A stretch of DNA of 64,000 nucleotides from NCBI GenBank assembly GCA_008802785.1, contig VUYT01000026.1, positions 1-64,000 of the forward strand, read 5' to 3'. Both the position numbers and the translations under genes were made by a program. Shown here piece by piece: positions 32,345-43,856 of this stretch. Positions within the stretch are counted from its first letter, which is position 1; each line of letters begins with the position of its first letter. The notes below the pieces were generated by a model. The model made no database searches and had not been told where the DNA came from. It saw only the letters and a program-made list of their open reading frames with translations. This DNA is from Symmetrospora coprosmae (Eukaryota; Basidiomycota; Cystobasidiomycetes; Symmetrosporaceae).

Positions 32345-34653
32345 ATGGCTACCCCTCACCACCTGTTCGCCCGTCACAGCACGGACGGCTTCACGGCTGC
32401 CGAGATAGCAGAAACGCACATTGACCCGTACGAGGAAACGCCAAACTATGCCCTCGGCGTCGTCTACTTTGTCTGCGCCGCCATCGCCATCGCTGCCCTC
32501 GCCAACGCCCTGCACCACCTCCGCACAAAGCGCGGTGGAGCTGCGACCGCGACGTCCCACAGCAAGGTCCTCAGAAAGACGGCTGCAGGATGGCGCTACC
32601 TCAGCGTGAAGCAGCAAAAAGTCGCAGGGTACCGCTTCCCCGTTCTGGGAGTCGGGCTCCTCATGCTGGCCTTCTTCACGTTCATCATGGGTGAGTGCCC
32701 GGCGAGGGGCGGCGGGCCTGGGCTGGCAGTTGGCAAACGACCGCATGATTGAGGAGGAGGCGGGCCGTGCGCAACGCAACAGGCGCAACACGCTGACCAT
32801 GCACCATCCTCCCTGGCCGTGTACTGCACACAGCCTGGACCTGGGGAACTCGGCCCTACTACCGGTCGAGGTGGAACGTCGGAAGCACGCCCTTGGGCAT
32901 GCGAGCCGGCTTCATGGCCCGTGGGTGTCGTCCACTCAATGGCATGGCCCGCATCAGCGACTGACCGTGTCTCCTTTCTCTCCAGTCGGCTGCTTCCCCT
33001 TCATCATCGCTTTCGCCTGCAAGTGGAACATGATCACCTTCATCACGGGCTGCTCGCACGAGAAGCTTCAGGTCTACCACCAGTGGATGTCCCATCTCTT
33101 CCTCTTCCTGTCGCTCGTGTAAGCGCCCCTACCAGCTTCCCTCAAGGCTTGAGAGACGGACTGACCGTTTCGCGAAACCGGACCTCCAGGCACACCATTC
33201 CCTTCCTCATCCAGGGTATGCGCGAGATCAGACCCAATACCGGAGGACTGACCCAGATCGAGTGGAGTTGGCATGTAGCTCACAAGTACGTCTGCTGCCT
33301 TTCGTTATCTCCAGTCATGCGCGAGTCAGAGCTAACCCCTGGCTCACACGCGCTCACACTCGCTCGTATCACCACCAGAGTCTACTACTGGACAGGCGCC
33401 GCTCTCCTCATCATCCTGGCCTGGCTGTGCTGGGCGTCGCTCCCCGTGTTCCGCCGAAAGCACTACGAGCTCTTCAAGTGGCTCCACGTCGTCTCGGCCC
33501 TCATGTTCATGGGCTTCTTCTTTGTCCACTGCAACCGCCTCCTCGGCAGCTGGGACTACCTGTATGCGACCGTCATCCTCTACGCCGTCAGCGTCCTGGC
33601 CCGCTTCACCTACATGTTCATCAACAACGGCGCTGGCATCCCGCGCGCACATTTTGAGGTGCTCGGTGGGGGTATGGTCAAGCTCAAGATTAAGACGAAC
33701 CCACTCGAGAAGTGGAGGCCGGGACAGCACTATTTCCTCAACTTTGTCACCTGCCAGCCGTTCCAGTCGTGAGCGCCAATCTTGCGCGGAGACGCATTAC
33801 GAGGCTGTGCTGATGTCCCTGGAACGCACAGTCACCCCTTTACGCTGGCCAACATCCCGCAGGTCAACCCGGAGGAAGACGCGGCTCAAGAGATGGTGCT
33901 CCTCATTCGAGAGGCGAGCGGTCTCACACAGAAGCTGCGCTCCTACCTCTCGCGCACCGACACGGGCAAGACTGTTCCTGTTCTCCTTGATGGACCTTTC
34001 GGCGGTCTTGAGGGCGATCTCTCCATCTACGAGCACAATGTGCTCATTGCCGGCGGGACCGGCATCACCTTTGTCCTGCCAGTCTTGCAGGACCTCGTCC
34101 AGCAGATGGTCTACGATGAGGAGACGACAGTGTGCAAGAGCATCGATGTGATTTGGTCCATCAAGAAGGAAGGTGCGTGCGATGCTTTGCATGGCAACTT
34201 TCGCTGCTGCTCATCGAGCCCACGGTCCGCATGTGCCAGACTGCATCGAATGGGTCCAGAATGACCTGCTGGAGCTCCTCGAAGAGGCACCCAAGGCCTC
34301 GCTCAATATCTACATCCACGTCACACAGGACGAAGCAGCGGTGAAAGGTGACGCCGACACGGAGAAGAACTTCAGCCATGCCCTTGCGCCGACCTTTGGC
34401 CGAGCGGACCTTCCAGCCATCATCAGAAAGGCGACTGACGAGAACAAGAGTGTCGGCATGGCTGGTAGGCCGAAAGCGCTCGATGAATACAAGACATGTC
34501 CTCTGACTCACTTTCGTCTCTTCCGCAGCTTGCGGCCCGTCATCCATGGTCTTTGACGTCCGCAACGCCGTCGCCGACGTGCAAAAGGATATTGTCCTCG
34601 GCAGGACGAGCTGCGCCGAGGTCTTTATCCACACGGAGGAGTACTCCTGGTGA
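32345..34653 (+). CDS. Ferric reductase-like flavocytochrome (FRE family)
   Basis: Eight exons: 32345-32690, 32834-32920, 32986-33118, 33190-33285, 33379-33768, 33832-34172, 34240-34464 and 34529-34653; 580 aa. A membrane enzyme that moves electrons from NADPH through FAD and two haems to reduce extracellular Fe(III) or Cu(II). The bis-haem pairs are present with the expected 13-residue gaps: His176/His190 and His257/His271, on adjacent transmembrane helices. The FAD site HPFTLANIPQ, NADPH-binding GPFGG and AGGTGITFVLPVL, and the C-terminal CGPSSM motif all look intact. A first transmembrane helix lies at about residues 38-58. No multicopper oxidase or iron permease gene is adjacent. An NADPH oxidase is less likely because the WGTRPYYRS...STPLGMRAG region and short length fit metalloreductases. 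Confidence 0.92.
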
Positions 34654-34984
34654 GAGACTGCTCTCTACGAGCAATGTATCGCATATCAATCATGGTCTGG
34701 CAGGCGCGTGCTGCTGTCAAGCATTCTGTAGCAGTCCCTTGTCGTTATCAGGCTTCACACACACCCCACTCTGCGCTTCATACACCCCACTCTCTGCTGA
34801 AAGGAAAGACTCGGGCCTTTGTGCTCGAGCATGCACATACATCCCTAAGAGCATTGCCCGTGCCTCTCTCCAGTCCTTTCTGCTTGATGAGGTCGAGCTT
34901 GTTCCTGGCTCAGTTCCTCTCTACCCCACGCTGGCCCTTCCCCCCACGCCAACTGCAGCGTGAAATCGGTCAAGACGCGCAGTG
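34654..34984. other. Intergenic spacer
   Basis: 331 bp between ferric reductase and CHO2, C-rich with a short direct repeat (ACACCCCACTCT, at about 34761 and 34784). No gene seen. Confidence 0.5.
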
Positions 34985-37900
34985 ATGGCAGGTGGAGAAG
35001 AGCAGCAGAGCAGTCGCGATGGTGGCACTGCCAGCAGCACGCTGAGAGAGCGCGTAAAGGTCAGGTCGTCGTTGCAGCCGAGGCAGGATGAGGAGGAGGA
35101 TGAAGCTCGGCGGGCAGCGGCGGATAAAGAGAAGAAGGCGCAACCCCCCGCCCAGGCTCAGGCAAAGTACGGCAAGACGCCGGATGGAAGAGGTGAGCAG
35201 CCAGCGTGCAGTAGCAGGATCTTGAATGGCTCGACGGTCTCATGCATCGCGCTAAGTCCCCCGCTGTGCGCCCAGTCTTCACCATCCCGCACACCGAGGA
35301 TGTCCTCACGGGCCTGTTCTCCCCCTGGAAGCCCAAGAGCGCTCTCGACGTCGTCACGCTCACCCTGCTCGGCTCACAGGTCATCCTGTGGCTCCTCCTG
35401 CCGCTGAGCACGAGTCGATGGCTCTTCATGGCACTCTTTGCCGTCTTCAGGCTCGCGTACAAGTGGGTGCCTGGACTGCCACGTGCCGCCCACACCTACG
35501 CATGAACCGCGCGGAAGCACCTGCAGAGAGCTGACCTGCATGCGGACCGTCTCAGCGCCGGCCTCGGGTACATTCTCACGCAGCAGAGCAAGAAGCGCTG
35601 GATCGTCAGCACCGTCCGGAAGAATGGTTGGTTCGACGCGCAGAGGCACCCGCGGATCAAGGCTTGGTGTCAGCGACAGGTCGAAGTCAAGATGGGCCCT
35701 GGCTATGATTTTGATGTGCGTGGCTGGTCGTTTCCCATGCAGCCGCAGGTTCAAAGAGACTGACTTGAATCATCCGATCCGCAGGCCCTACCCATCGAGT
35801 GGAACACCTGGGTCGTCTTCCGACACATGGTCGACATCATTCTGCTCAACGACTTTCTCTCGTACTTCTTCTGCGGCATCTCGTTCATGCGCGCGCCAAC
35901 TTTCGAGGATAATCGCGCCATCGCATGGTACGCCCTGCGATGGATCACCGGTATAACCCTCCTCGTCTTCAACCTCTGGGTCAAGACCGATGCGCACCGC
36001 ATCATCACGGACCTGGCGTGGTACTGGGCAGACACATTCTTCAGCTCCCTGCAGGACCTCGTCTTTGATGGGGTCTTCGAGCTCGCGCCTCATCCCATGT
36101 ATGGCTTGGTGAGCGTGATGAGTTTCCGAGCGAAGTAGTGTTGCGATTCGGACGTGCTGACCAGTTCGACGTCGCTTGTGTTACGTCAGGGCTACGCAGG
36201 CTATGTGAGCGATACAGTCACTGCCGACATAAGCCACTCGAGCTGACGGCTGCATACCGCCTCCGCTCGACAGTATGGCTTGAGCATCATTGTCGGCAGC
36301 GAGACTGTCCTCTTCGTTAGTCTGGCTGCTCATGCCTCTCAATTCGCCTTCCTCGTCTTTTTCGAGAAACCTCGTGAGCTCTTCTGCCATGCTCGGCCAG
36401 CTGTATATTCTGGACTAAGAGAGGCGCCCGCGCGGACAGACATCGAGCGCACCTACGGAGACAAGAAGCCGCTCGCTATCCGGGTCCCCCTCAAGAGCCG
36501 CACAGTCTCGCAAAGCCACATACAGCCAGAGAGTCCGGTCCTTAAGCTTGAGAGCGAGAGTGGTCGACGAGCACTCACACCAAAGCCTCGACAGATGTCC
36601 GCTTCTTCGTCCGCCTCGGCCCGGGACTCCTTAGCAGACACTCCCGCAGGAACAGACGAGTCCGACTACGAGAGCGACACGGACACCGCCATTCACGACT
36701 TGCACACCAACCGACACGACCGCCGTGGGTCCGAGGTGTCGGAGGATCTCGATGCCGAAGAGCCGACATTCAGCCGCACATCTTCAGACGCAGCTTTTAC
36801 GCAAGCGCATGGTGCAGCTTTCCGGCAGCAGCAGACAGCAGCGAGACGACCACAGCTCCTCTCGCAGCACGATTTTGACACGTATTACTTCCGACACGAC
36901 CTGCTCGTCCTCCAGAACTTTGACATTCTCCGCGCTGCGGACTTTGCATTCGCGCTCGCCATCTTCTACTGTGGTGCCGCTTTCGTCATGCCGCTCCTCA
37001 GCAGCAGAGCCCAGCTGGTTGCCATCCTCGCCAATGCTGTTGCCTGGCGCTTCATCCATACATTTGTTCTAGGAGGCATTCTTCGCGCGCAGAGCGAGAA
37101 GAAGTGGATGGTTAGGCACTTCCTCAGTGAGTAGGCGAGCGGCTCACCTGGTTTGGCAATCACCTAACTTCTAAATTGCGCTTCGCATCCGTCTGCAGAA
37201 CACTACCACTATGAGGAGACCGGTTTCACCGCGGTCGAAGAGGCCTTCAACAACTGGAAGGGCATCTACAATATCAGTGTGAGTGGCGCCGTCATCGACA
37301 TGATCACCTTCCGTGGCTGACATCTATAATACCGTTATAATGCAGCTCTGCCTCGTCTATGGTGAGTCTGTACATTGGCCGCCTCTTAGAGCGATCGCTA
37401 CTGAAATATCTGCGGTTTCAGCTTCTTTCAGTCTGCTCGCCCTGCGTTGCTACGACTGGACCTTCGCTCACGCCACTTTGCGACACACGCTCGGCCTGGT
37501 TGGTTGCTAGCCAGCTACCAGGGTAAGGACCAATACTGATGCCCGACGCTCCGTAGCTCCTCATCATCCTGCACGTCTGGACATCCTCTGCTATCTACGA
37601 AGCTCTAGGGCGCTTCGGCTGGTTCTACGGCGACTTCTTCATATCTGGCGAGGGTGCACCCATTCAACTGGCCTACACTGGCATCTACCGCCACGTTAAC
37701 AACCCAGAACGGAGTGAGTGTGTATGCATTCTGATCGACGTCATTCGATGGATGCTGATAGAGCTCACCTCGACTGCTCTCAGTCATGGGCGGCGCTGCC
37801 TTCTTTGGACTGGCTGCCATCAGTGGGAGCAGGCTGGTCGTGATCCTGGCCGTCGTCAGTGTTCTATCGCACTTCTGGTTCCTCAGTTGCGTCGAAAAGT

Positions 37901-39223
37901 GCGCACCTTGTCATTTGGCACATCTCCCCTTTGCGCTCCGCTAGCTGACGAACGACATGCTCACAGCCCCCACATGAAGCGTCTATACGGAAATGCTCTG
38001 CGGAAGGAGGGTGGCGCGAGCAAGACGTTCCGTATTGCCGCCAGCAAGAACTCGCACAGAGCCCCTCCCCAGGTCAAGCGGGTCGTGCAGGAGATCCAAG
38101 GCAAGGTGGAGCGTGTATATGATGAGACCCAGGTCGCAGTCGAGGAGTTCTTGAAGCGATGTGAGTCGCTCTGATGACGGTCGTCAAAAATGTCAAATTG
38201 ACCTGCTGGGATGCATCGCAGCCGCGCCCCGTCTTACTGGCTATGTCGAAAACACCAAGATCCTCCTCAAGGAGCAGGGCGAACGCCTGCTCATTACTCG
38301 CGTAGCCAATGTCGCGGCGCTCGACAAGTCTGCCTATTCCCTCAAGCTGGAGCCATCCCATCTTGTCAACGCGGCTACGGGCGATGCAGGCCTTCCCGAC
38401 CTCCCGCGGCCCAGATCCATGCCGCAGTACCAGCTGGGCGAAGGCATCTGCGTGAATTGGACTGCACCCTCGAACTGCACTCGCAAGGACTGGATTGGGC
38501 TCTACCGCTACGGCGGCAACAAGAGCAAACTTGTCACGCGCATCCGCAGCCATGGGCGCTGGTACGGCATCTACCCGGACGAGTGGAACGGCAATGAATC
38601 CCTTGCCAAAGAGGGCGAGTCTAGCTCCCAATCTGTCGGAGGGCCGATCAAGAAGGGCAGCCTGCACTTCTCGAACCGCAAGTTGTTCTGGAAGACAGGG
38701 CAGTACGAGTTCAGGTACCACCATGATGGAAAGCACAATGTGCTCGCTGTTTCCGAGCCCTTCGAGATTATCGGTGCGTGTGCAGGCTGTGCCGCCGTGA
38801 CTTCGGTGCCGGCTGACGTGTGCCCTCTTGCTTGCGACAATGATAGTCGACCAGCCGAACGATACGCACGACTACCGCTCCGTCCACTCGACGCTGCTCC
38901 CGCTCGTCTCGCGGTGCCTCAACAATGACCCTTCCCTCGTTCCCGAGTCGGCCTTCCCGCTGCTCTCGGACGCCGACAAGCCAAGCGACGAGGAGCAGGC
39001 CAGGCTGCACGCAGAACGCACCGACCCCGATGATTTTGTCATCTATGAAGTCGAGCAGGCGGACAGGATTGCCAGCGCGCTCAGGGAGTCGTGCGGCCTC
39101 GAGCTCACGAGCGAGGTCGTTGTGGCGGAGGCCAATGTCGCGCGCCTCGTGCGAAGCGTCATTGACGCCAAGACGCTCCTTCGACCCTTTGATAGCGTCG
39201 AGGGTGCAGGAGGGCCGAGCTGA
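34985..39223 (+). CDS. CHO2: Phosphatidylethanolamine N-methyltransferase Cho2
   Basis: Fifteen exons: 34985-35192, 35276-35462, 35556-35715, 35785-36108, 36190-36204, 36274-36373, 36440-37126, 37199-37278, 37346-37361, 37422-37498, 37557-37713, 37784-37898, 37967-38160, 38222-38773 and 38847-39223; 1082 aa. It carries out the first SAM-dependent methylation of phosphatidylethanolamine in the ER. Two PEMT-type multi-pass domains are visible: HPMYGLGYAGYYGLSI then HIERTYGD; and IYRHVNNPERIMGGAAFFGL then NPHMKRLYG. The C-terminal beta domain has VNWTAPSNCTRKDWIGLYRY and YEFRYHHDGKHNVLAVSEPF. Two micro-exons of 15 and 16 nt are needed to rebuild GYAGY and LCLVY. A 150-residue Ser-rich loop lies between the two catalytic halves. 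ATG at 34985 gives a hydrophilic N-terminus before the first helix. Confidence 0.93.
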
Positions 39224-39373
39224 GTTCTGTGAACGCGTTTCGAGCCACGCGCGCTAGCGATGGCCTTGCAGCTCTGCGAAGGGCAGGGCAGGGCGGCTAC
39301 TTAGCACGGTGTTCGATCCGCAAGCCGGGGGAAAGGCAGGTGAAAGAAACGTACATTGACGGAAAAGCATCCT

Positions 39374-40832
39374 TTAGAACCACATCGAAACAGAGAAGGA
39401 GCGCTCGAGCGATTTGAGCGAGTGCCACCATCTGCGATAGATGTTAGTCTTGGTATCGCCATGTAAGCTTCTGGCTCAACCTGGAACGCACTTACTTTGG
39501 CGGCATGAAGAGGAGATCACCTTCTTTGAGGATAGCTTGCTTGGCCCGAGGCGCAACGTGCTTCATGAAGTCACGCTCTCCTGATGATTTGCCCAAGGCC
39601 TGCCTCGATGCGGCAAAGACATCCAGCTGCGCCGTATTTGACATAAAGTACTGGGAAGCCGCATTGCCCTTGCCCTCGTCCTCGTCCTCGTCCTCTTCCT
39701 GCTCTCCTGATGCCGGCGCAGCCCGCGCCAATATGTATTGGGTACAATCCGGCGGTGCTATCCAGATGTGTTTGGACCCGACAACCTGGGCATAGCAGTT
39801 GTAGAAAGGATCGGTGTGTGCAGGCGAATATGTGCCCTTTGGACCCATCCATGCGTTGATGGTGTAGCCTGCCGCACTGGCCGGCGGCGCGTACTCGGGA
39901 TAGTGCTCTGGCGGGTCCATGGCTGCAAAGACGTAGTCCGGCGGGATGATATCCTTCAGCAGAGATGGAAACTGCTGGAAGAGATCGTGCTGCGCCAGAT
40001 AGAGCGTGGCAGGAGGTGGCTGTTGGGGTTTCTCCGCCTCGTCCGCATCATTCGCACACGACCAGTCGATCTCGTCGAGGAAGGCGTCAAAGTCCATGAT
40101 CTTCTGCGTCCAGCCTTCCGCAGTGTACGATGAGCCGACCTCGACTGGCACGATACGCCCCTTACCAGCGATACGGCGCAGATAGTCTGTATCCGCCCAA
40201 GAGGTTGTGGGGTCCGATATCGCGGGCCAGCTACTGACTCCGCCAGTCACGATGAACGGCTGGTACTCCATTGACAGCTCGTACATATCTGGCGCTTCCA
40301 GGCGACTGTATCTTGTGATCGTATCTATGCCAGGGAGTAACGCGGCCCAATGCATGTCCCGCCGCCGGTCATGCGCCGCGGACGGTGCTGGCTTCTCCTG
40401 AGTCCGGCGGGCGCGCTTTGCCGGTCTAGTCGAGTCTGCATGGCGGTCCGATACCAAAGGCGGGGATAGCCTCGCCTGGACGCGGTCCATGAGGCTGAAG
40501 AGGAGCTCTCGCCGGCCATCTTCAAAGTAGCCAGTGACGATGTTGGCCATGTCGAGCACTCGGACGAGGGCGAGAAGTTGCAACGAAGGGCCGCTCGACG
40601 GGCTTGTTCCATCGCTCTCCGACTCGAGAAGCATCAGAGAGGTAGCAACGTGCAGAAGTGACGCGTCCATGTACAGACGGCGCCACTCGTCCGGGACTTC
40701 GGAGTAAGGGTAGGTGGCGATGGCCTCTTCGGCCTGACGAATGAGGAGCTTGGCGGTCGCAGCAGAGGTAGCGAAGCGGTCTGGTTCACGAGAGCACGAG
40801 TCCTCTAGGGTGCGCTTGAACAGTGCAGCCAT
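39374..40832 (-). CDS. JmjC-domain protein, KDM8/JMJD5-like
   Basis: Two exons on the minus strand: 40832-39496 and 39431-39374; 464 aa. The helical N-terminal half is typical of JMJD5-like proteins, and the C-terminal half is a cupin-8/JmjC Fe(II)- and 2-oxoglutarate-dependent oxygenase. Visible motifs: YELSMEYQPFIVTGGVSSWPA, SSYTAEGWTQKIMDFDAFLDEI, LAQHDLFQQFPSL, INAWMGPKGTYSPAHTDPFYN (iron-binding His-x-Asp) and GSKHIWIAPP. The second iron ligand His is in the 58-nt last exon (WWHSLKSL), followed by FSVSMWF. Substrate is not certain: JMJD5 relatives act as arginyl hydroxylases or peptidases rather than proven demethylases. A bipartite basic segment (RPAKRARRTQEK) may be a nuclear signal. 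Tail-to-tail with CHO2. Confidence 0.9.
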
Positions 40833-41192
40833 GTGGTGCCCGCAGATCCCAGCTAAGTCGTCTGCAGAGTCGAGGCCGGGAAGATGATGAGAGCGTTCGC
40901 GGCTGGCAGGACCAGCGGCTGACCCATCACAAGCTCACCTGGACCCGCCGCTGCCCAGAAGTCTGTCCACCATTGCGCATTGATGCTAGCCATTCGATGA
41001 GCAGTATGCTTTGATGGTAAAGTAGGCAGAAGAGCTTCTTGCAGGATGCCCTCGCCTCTCTACTCGAGTACGACAGCGCAGCCTGCACGTGACCTGCGAC
41101 TGTGTTTGGTCCTCCCTGCCCTGCGCGAGGTTGTTCAGCGATGCTTCTACTTTGTACTCGTACTGTAGTGCTCAACTTGGTACTGCAGAGGT
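40833..41192. promoter_or_regulatory. Divergent promoter of JmjC gene and CDC20
   Basis: 360 bp between divergent start codons. No clear cell-cycle box seen by eye. Confidence 0.45.
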
Positions 41193-43584
41193 ATGCCGCA
41201 GTCGAGCAGCAGTCGACCCAATGCCGTCATCGCGCGCGCAGGGCAATCCTCTGCAGCTAGGTCAACCCCTCCCGCCCTGGTGATGGGTGGCACCTCGAAA
41301 ACAACGGCCGCGAACGCGACAGCGTCGTCGTCGACGACGTCGACAAGGAAGGATCCCCTGTCAAAGCAGCTCGGCTCCCTATCGCTCAATAGAGGGAACA
41401 GGTCAGCCACGTCGTCTCCTGCGAAAGCCCTGGCTCGCCCATCCCACCGCAAGACGCAGAGCTCCACCTTGGGCGGCGGCGGAGGAGGCAGCAGCAGCAG
41501 GGAGAGGTCCACCTCGCCCGTCAAGGCCGTCTCGAGCAGCAGCAGGCATGGCACCACCAAATCCATCTCGGACGTCAAGCCTGCTAGGTCAGCTAGTCCA
41601 ACCAAGCTTGGAGCAGCGGGCCGCACTTCGAGCAGCAAAAGCGCGTCGGGCGCAGGGCATGGCCTCAGCAAGAGCGTCGGCGCCCGCAATACCAAAGACA
41701 ACGGAGGCGTCGTTGCAGCGGGCGGGCTGGGTCGCATGGACATTGCAGGCAAGGACTGGGACAGTAGGTCGAACAGCAGTGCTGGGAACAGCCCGCAAAA
41801 GAAGAAGCTCAGTGCAAGCGTGAAGGTGCGTCCTGTTTGCCACCGGCGCGTTTTGCGTACGCGAGTCGGCTCGTCTACCAGCTCCCATCCTGACTGCCTC
41901 CTCCGGTCTCTGCAGAGCTACGACCGCTTCATTCCCTCTCGCGAGAATTCGAGCAGCTCGGGGGGCGCCATCGAGCACTCCGGGAACCAGACAGCGAAAG
42001 CCAACGTAGACGATTCGTTCGAAGGTGACAGGTCGCACGCGTCCGAGGGCGACGCGGCAGCCAGCGATGGCTTTGATGATTCGCCGGCCGCTTCACCTCA
42101 GCGGCCAGGCCATCAGCAACAAGAAAGCTCTGACCAAGCGCACACTGCAGAGCTGAGCAGCTCCTTGGGCATCGAGCTTGGCCGGCGCATCCTCTCCTTC
42201 TCCGCCGAGCCACCTCCAGCCTCAAACGAGCACTCTTCCCTTCTTGCTGCGTATGCGCGTGGCGAAGGCGGCCTGAGGCCCGGGGCAGGTCACCAGACGG
42301 CGCAGGCGGCCAGCCAACGCAGACGGATAGCCACGACTGCCGAGCGCGTCCTGGACGCCCCTGGTCTGGTCGACGATTACTATCTGAATCTGCTCGACTG
42401 GAGCACGACGAATCTCGTAGCCATCGCACTCGCCGAGTCGATCTACATCTGGAACGCCGAGTCGGGCGAGGTCGGGTGCCTGTGCAGCGTGAGCAGTGGC
42501 GAAGAGGACGAGTCGGAAGAGATTGTATGCTCGGTCAAGTTCAGCGACGATGGATCGTACCTGGCCATCGGGTGCGCATCGGGTGCCATCCAGATTTACG
42601 ATCTGGCGAGCTCGACGCGCATTCGGACCATGCTCGGACACGCAACACGCGTCCCGACCCTGTCGTGGTCGGGTGCCATCCTCTCGTCGGGCAGCAGGGA
42701 CGGCGCCATCTTTAACTCGGACGTCCGGGTCGCGCAGCACCGCGTTGCTGAGATGAGAGGTCACCGAGCAGAAGTATGCGGACTGGCGTGGAGGAAGGAC
42801 ACGGCTGCGACAGGCGCGTCTGCCGGACCCATGGGCGGCAGCTCGGGAGGGATGGGCCTACTGGCTAGCGGAGGCAACGACAATGTGGTCAATGTGTGGG
42901 ATGGGAGGATGCTCAGTGCGCCAAAGATGGTCAAGAACAACCATACCGCGGCGGTCAAGGTGGGTCTGCACTTGTCGGGCAAAAAGCGGGAGCGCTCAAG
43001 CTGAGGGATTGTGACTGCATGCAGGCCATCGCATGGTGTCCGTGGCAGTCTTCGCTACTGGCTACGGGAGGAGGATCATCTGATCGCACCATTCAGTGAG
43101 TCTTCTCTATGCGCGACCGGGAACGCTGGAGGTGCTGTTGCTGACGAGATGTGCACAACACGCACGCAGCTTCTGGAACACGACGACGTCAGCCCGCCTC
43201 AACTCGCTTGTGACGCCCTCCCAAGTGACTTCCATCATCTTCAACCCGCACGCGCGTGAGGTGCTGTCGTCGCACGGGTTCCCGGACAACCAGCTCTCGA
43301 TCTGGTCCTTCCCCACGCTCTCAAAGGTGGTCGACATTACGCAGGCACACGACACGCGCGTGCTCCACTCGTGCCTCAGCCCGGACGGCACCACGGTCGC
43401 GACCGCGTCGAGCGACGAGAATCTCAAGTTCTGGAAGGTGTTTGACCTGCCCAAGAAGAGCGCGTCCGGCGGCAGCGCAGGCATGGCTTTCGCGGGCAAG
43501 GGCAGCGCCCTAGGCGGCGCTGGGGAGGGGAAAGGCGAGCACGATATCGGGCGACGAGGCAGGACGGGCATCAACATCCGGTGA
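41193..43584 (+). CDS. CDC20: APC/C co-activator Cdc20 (WD40)
   Basis: Four exons: 41193-41825, 41916-42959, 43025-43095 and 43170-43584; 720 aa. Cdc20 recruits substrates to the anaphase-promoting complex and is the target of the spindle checkpoint. The C-box DRFIPSR is at residues 214-220, right at the start of exon 2. A basic [27 protein letters not shown] segment follows, then seven WD40 blades (for example [58 protein letters not shown]). The chain ends in Ile-Arg, the IR tail that docks on the APC/C. YDRFIP, and not the Cdh1 form, plus the blade wording favour Cdc20 over Cdh1. The first intron is 90 nt, has no in-frame stop, and would not break the frame if retained. The N-terminus is longer and more Ser-rich than usual. 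Confidence 0.92.
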
Positions 43585-43856
43585 TGCGGCGGTTCTGGCC
43601 ATTACCTCGCCAGTTTCGTGTTCTTTTGCTCAGCTGCAGCATTTTCGGTCGTTTCCCCCATGAGCTGTCGGGGGGTAGTGTGCGCATTCCTGCGTTTTCC
43701 TCGTGTATGCCCTCTGCAATTAAAGTTATTGTCGTTCTTGTCTTCACGTTGCTCATCGATGCGTTCTTCTTCGCCCCTCTGGACCTGTCCCCTCGCCTTG
43801 CCCTTCCCTCTTGTCTCCTTGTTCCTTCCGCGCCCGTCACTGCGCAATGTGAGAGA

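Noticed and set aside
43585-43856. N-terminal extension of MSH3 (frame open upstream, with a hydrophobic [16 protein letters not shown] stretch)
   Set aside because: It would start immediately after the CDC20 stop and give a nuclear repair protein a membrane-like segment; more likely the 5' leader and promoter.
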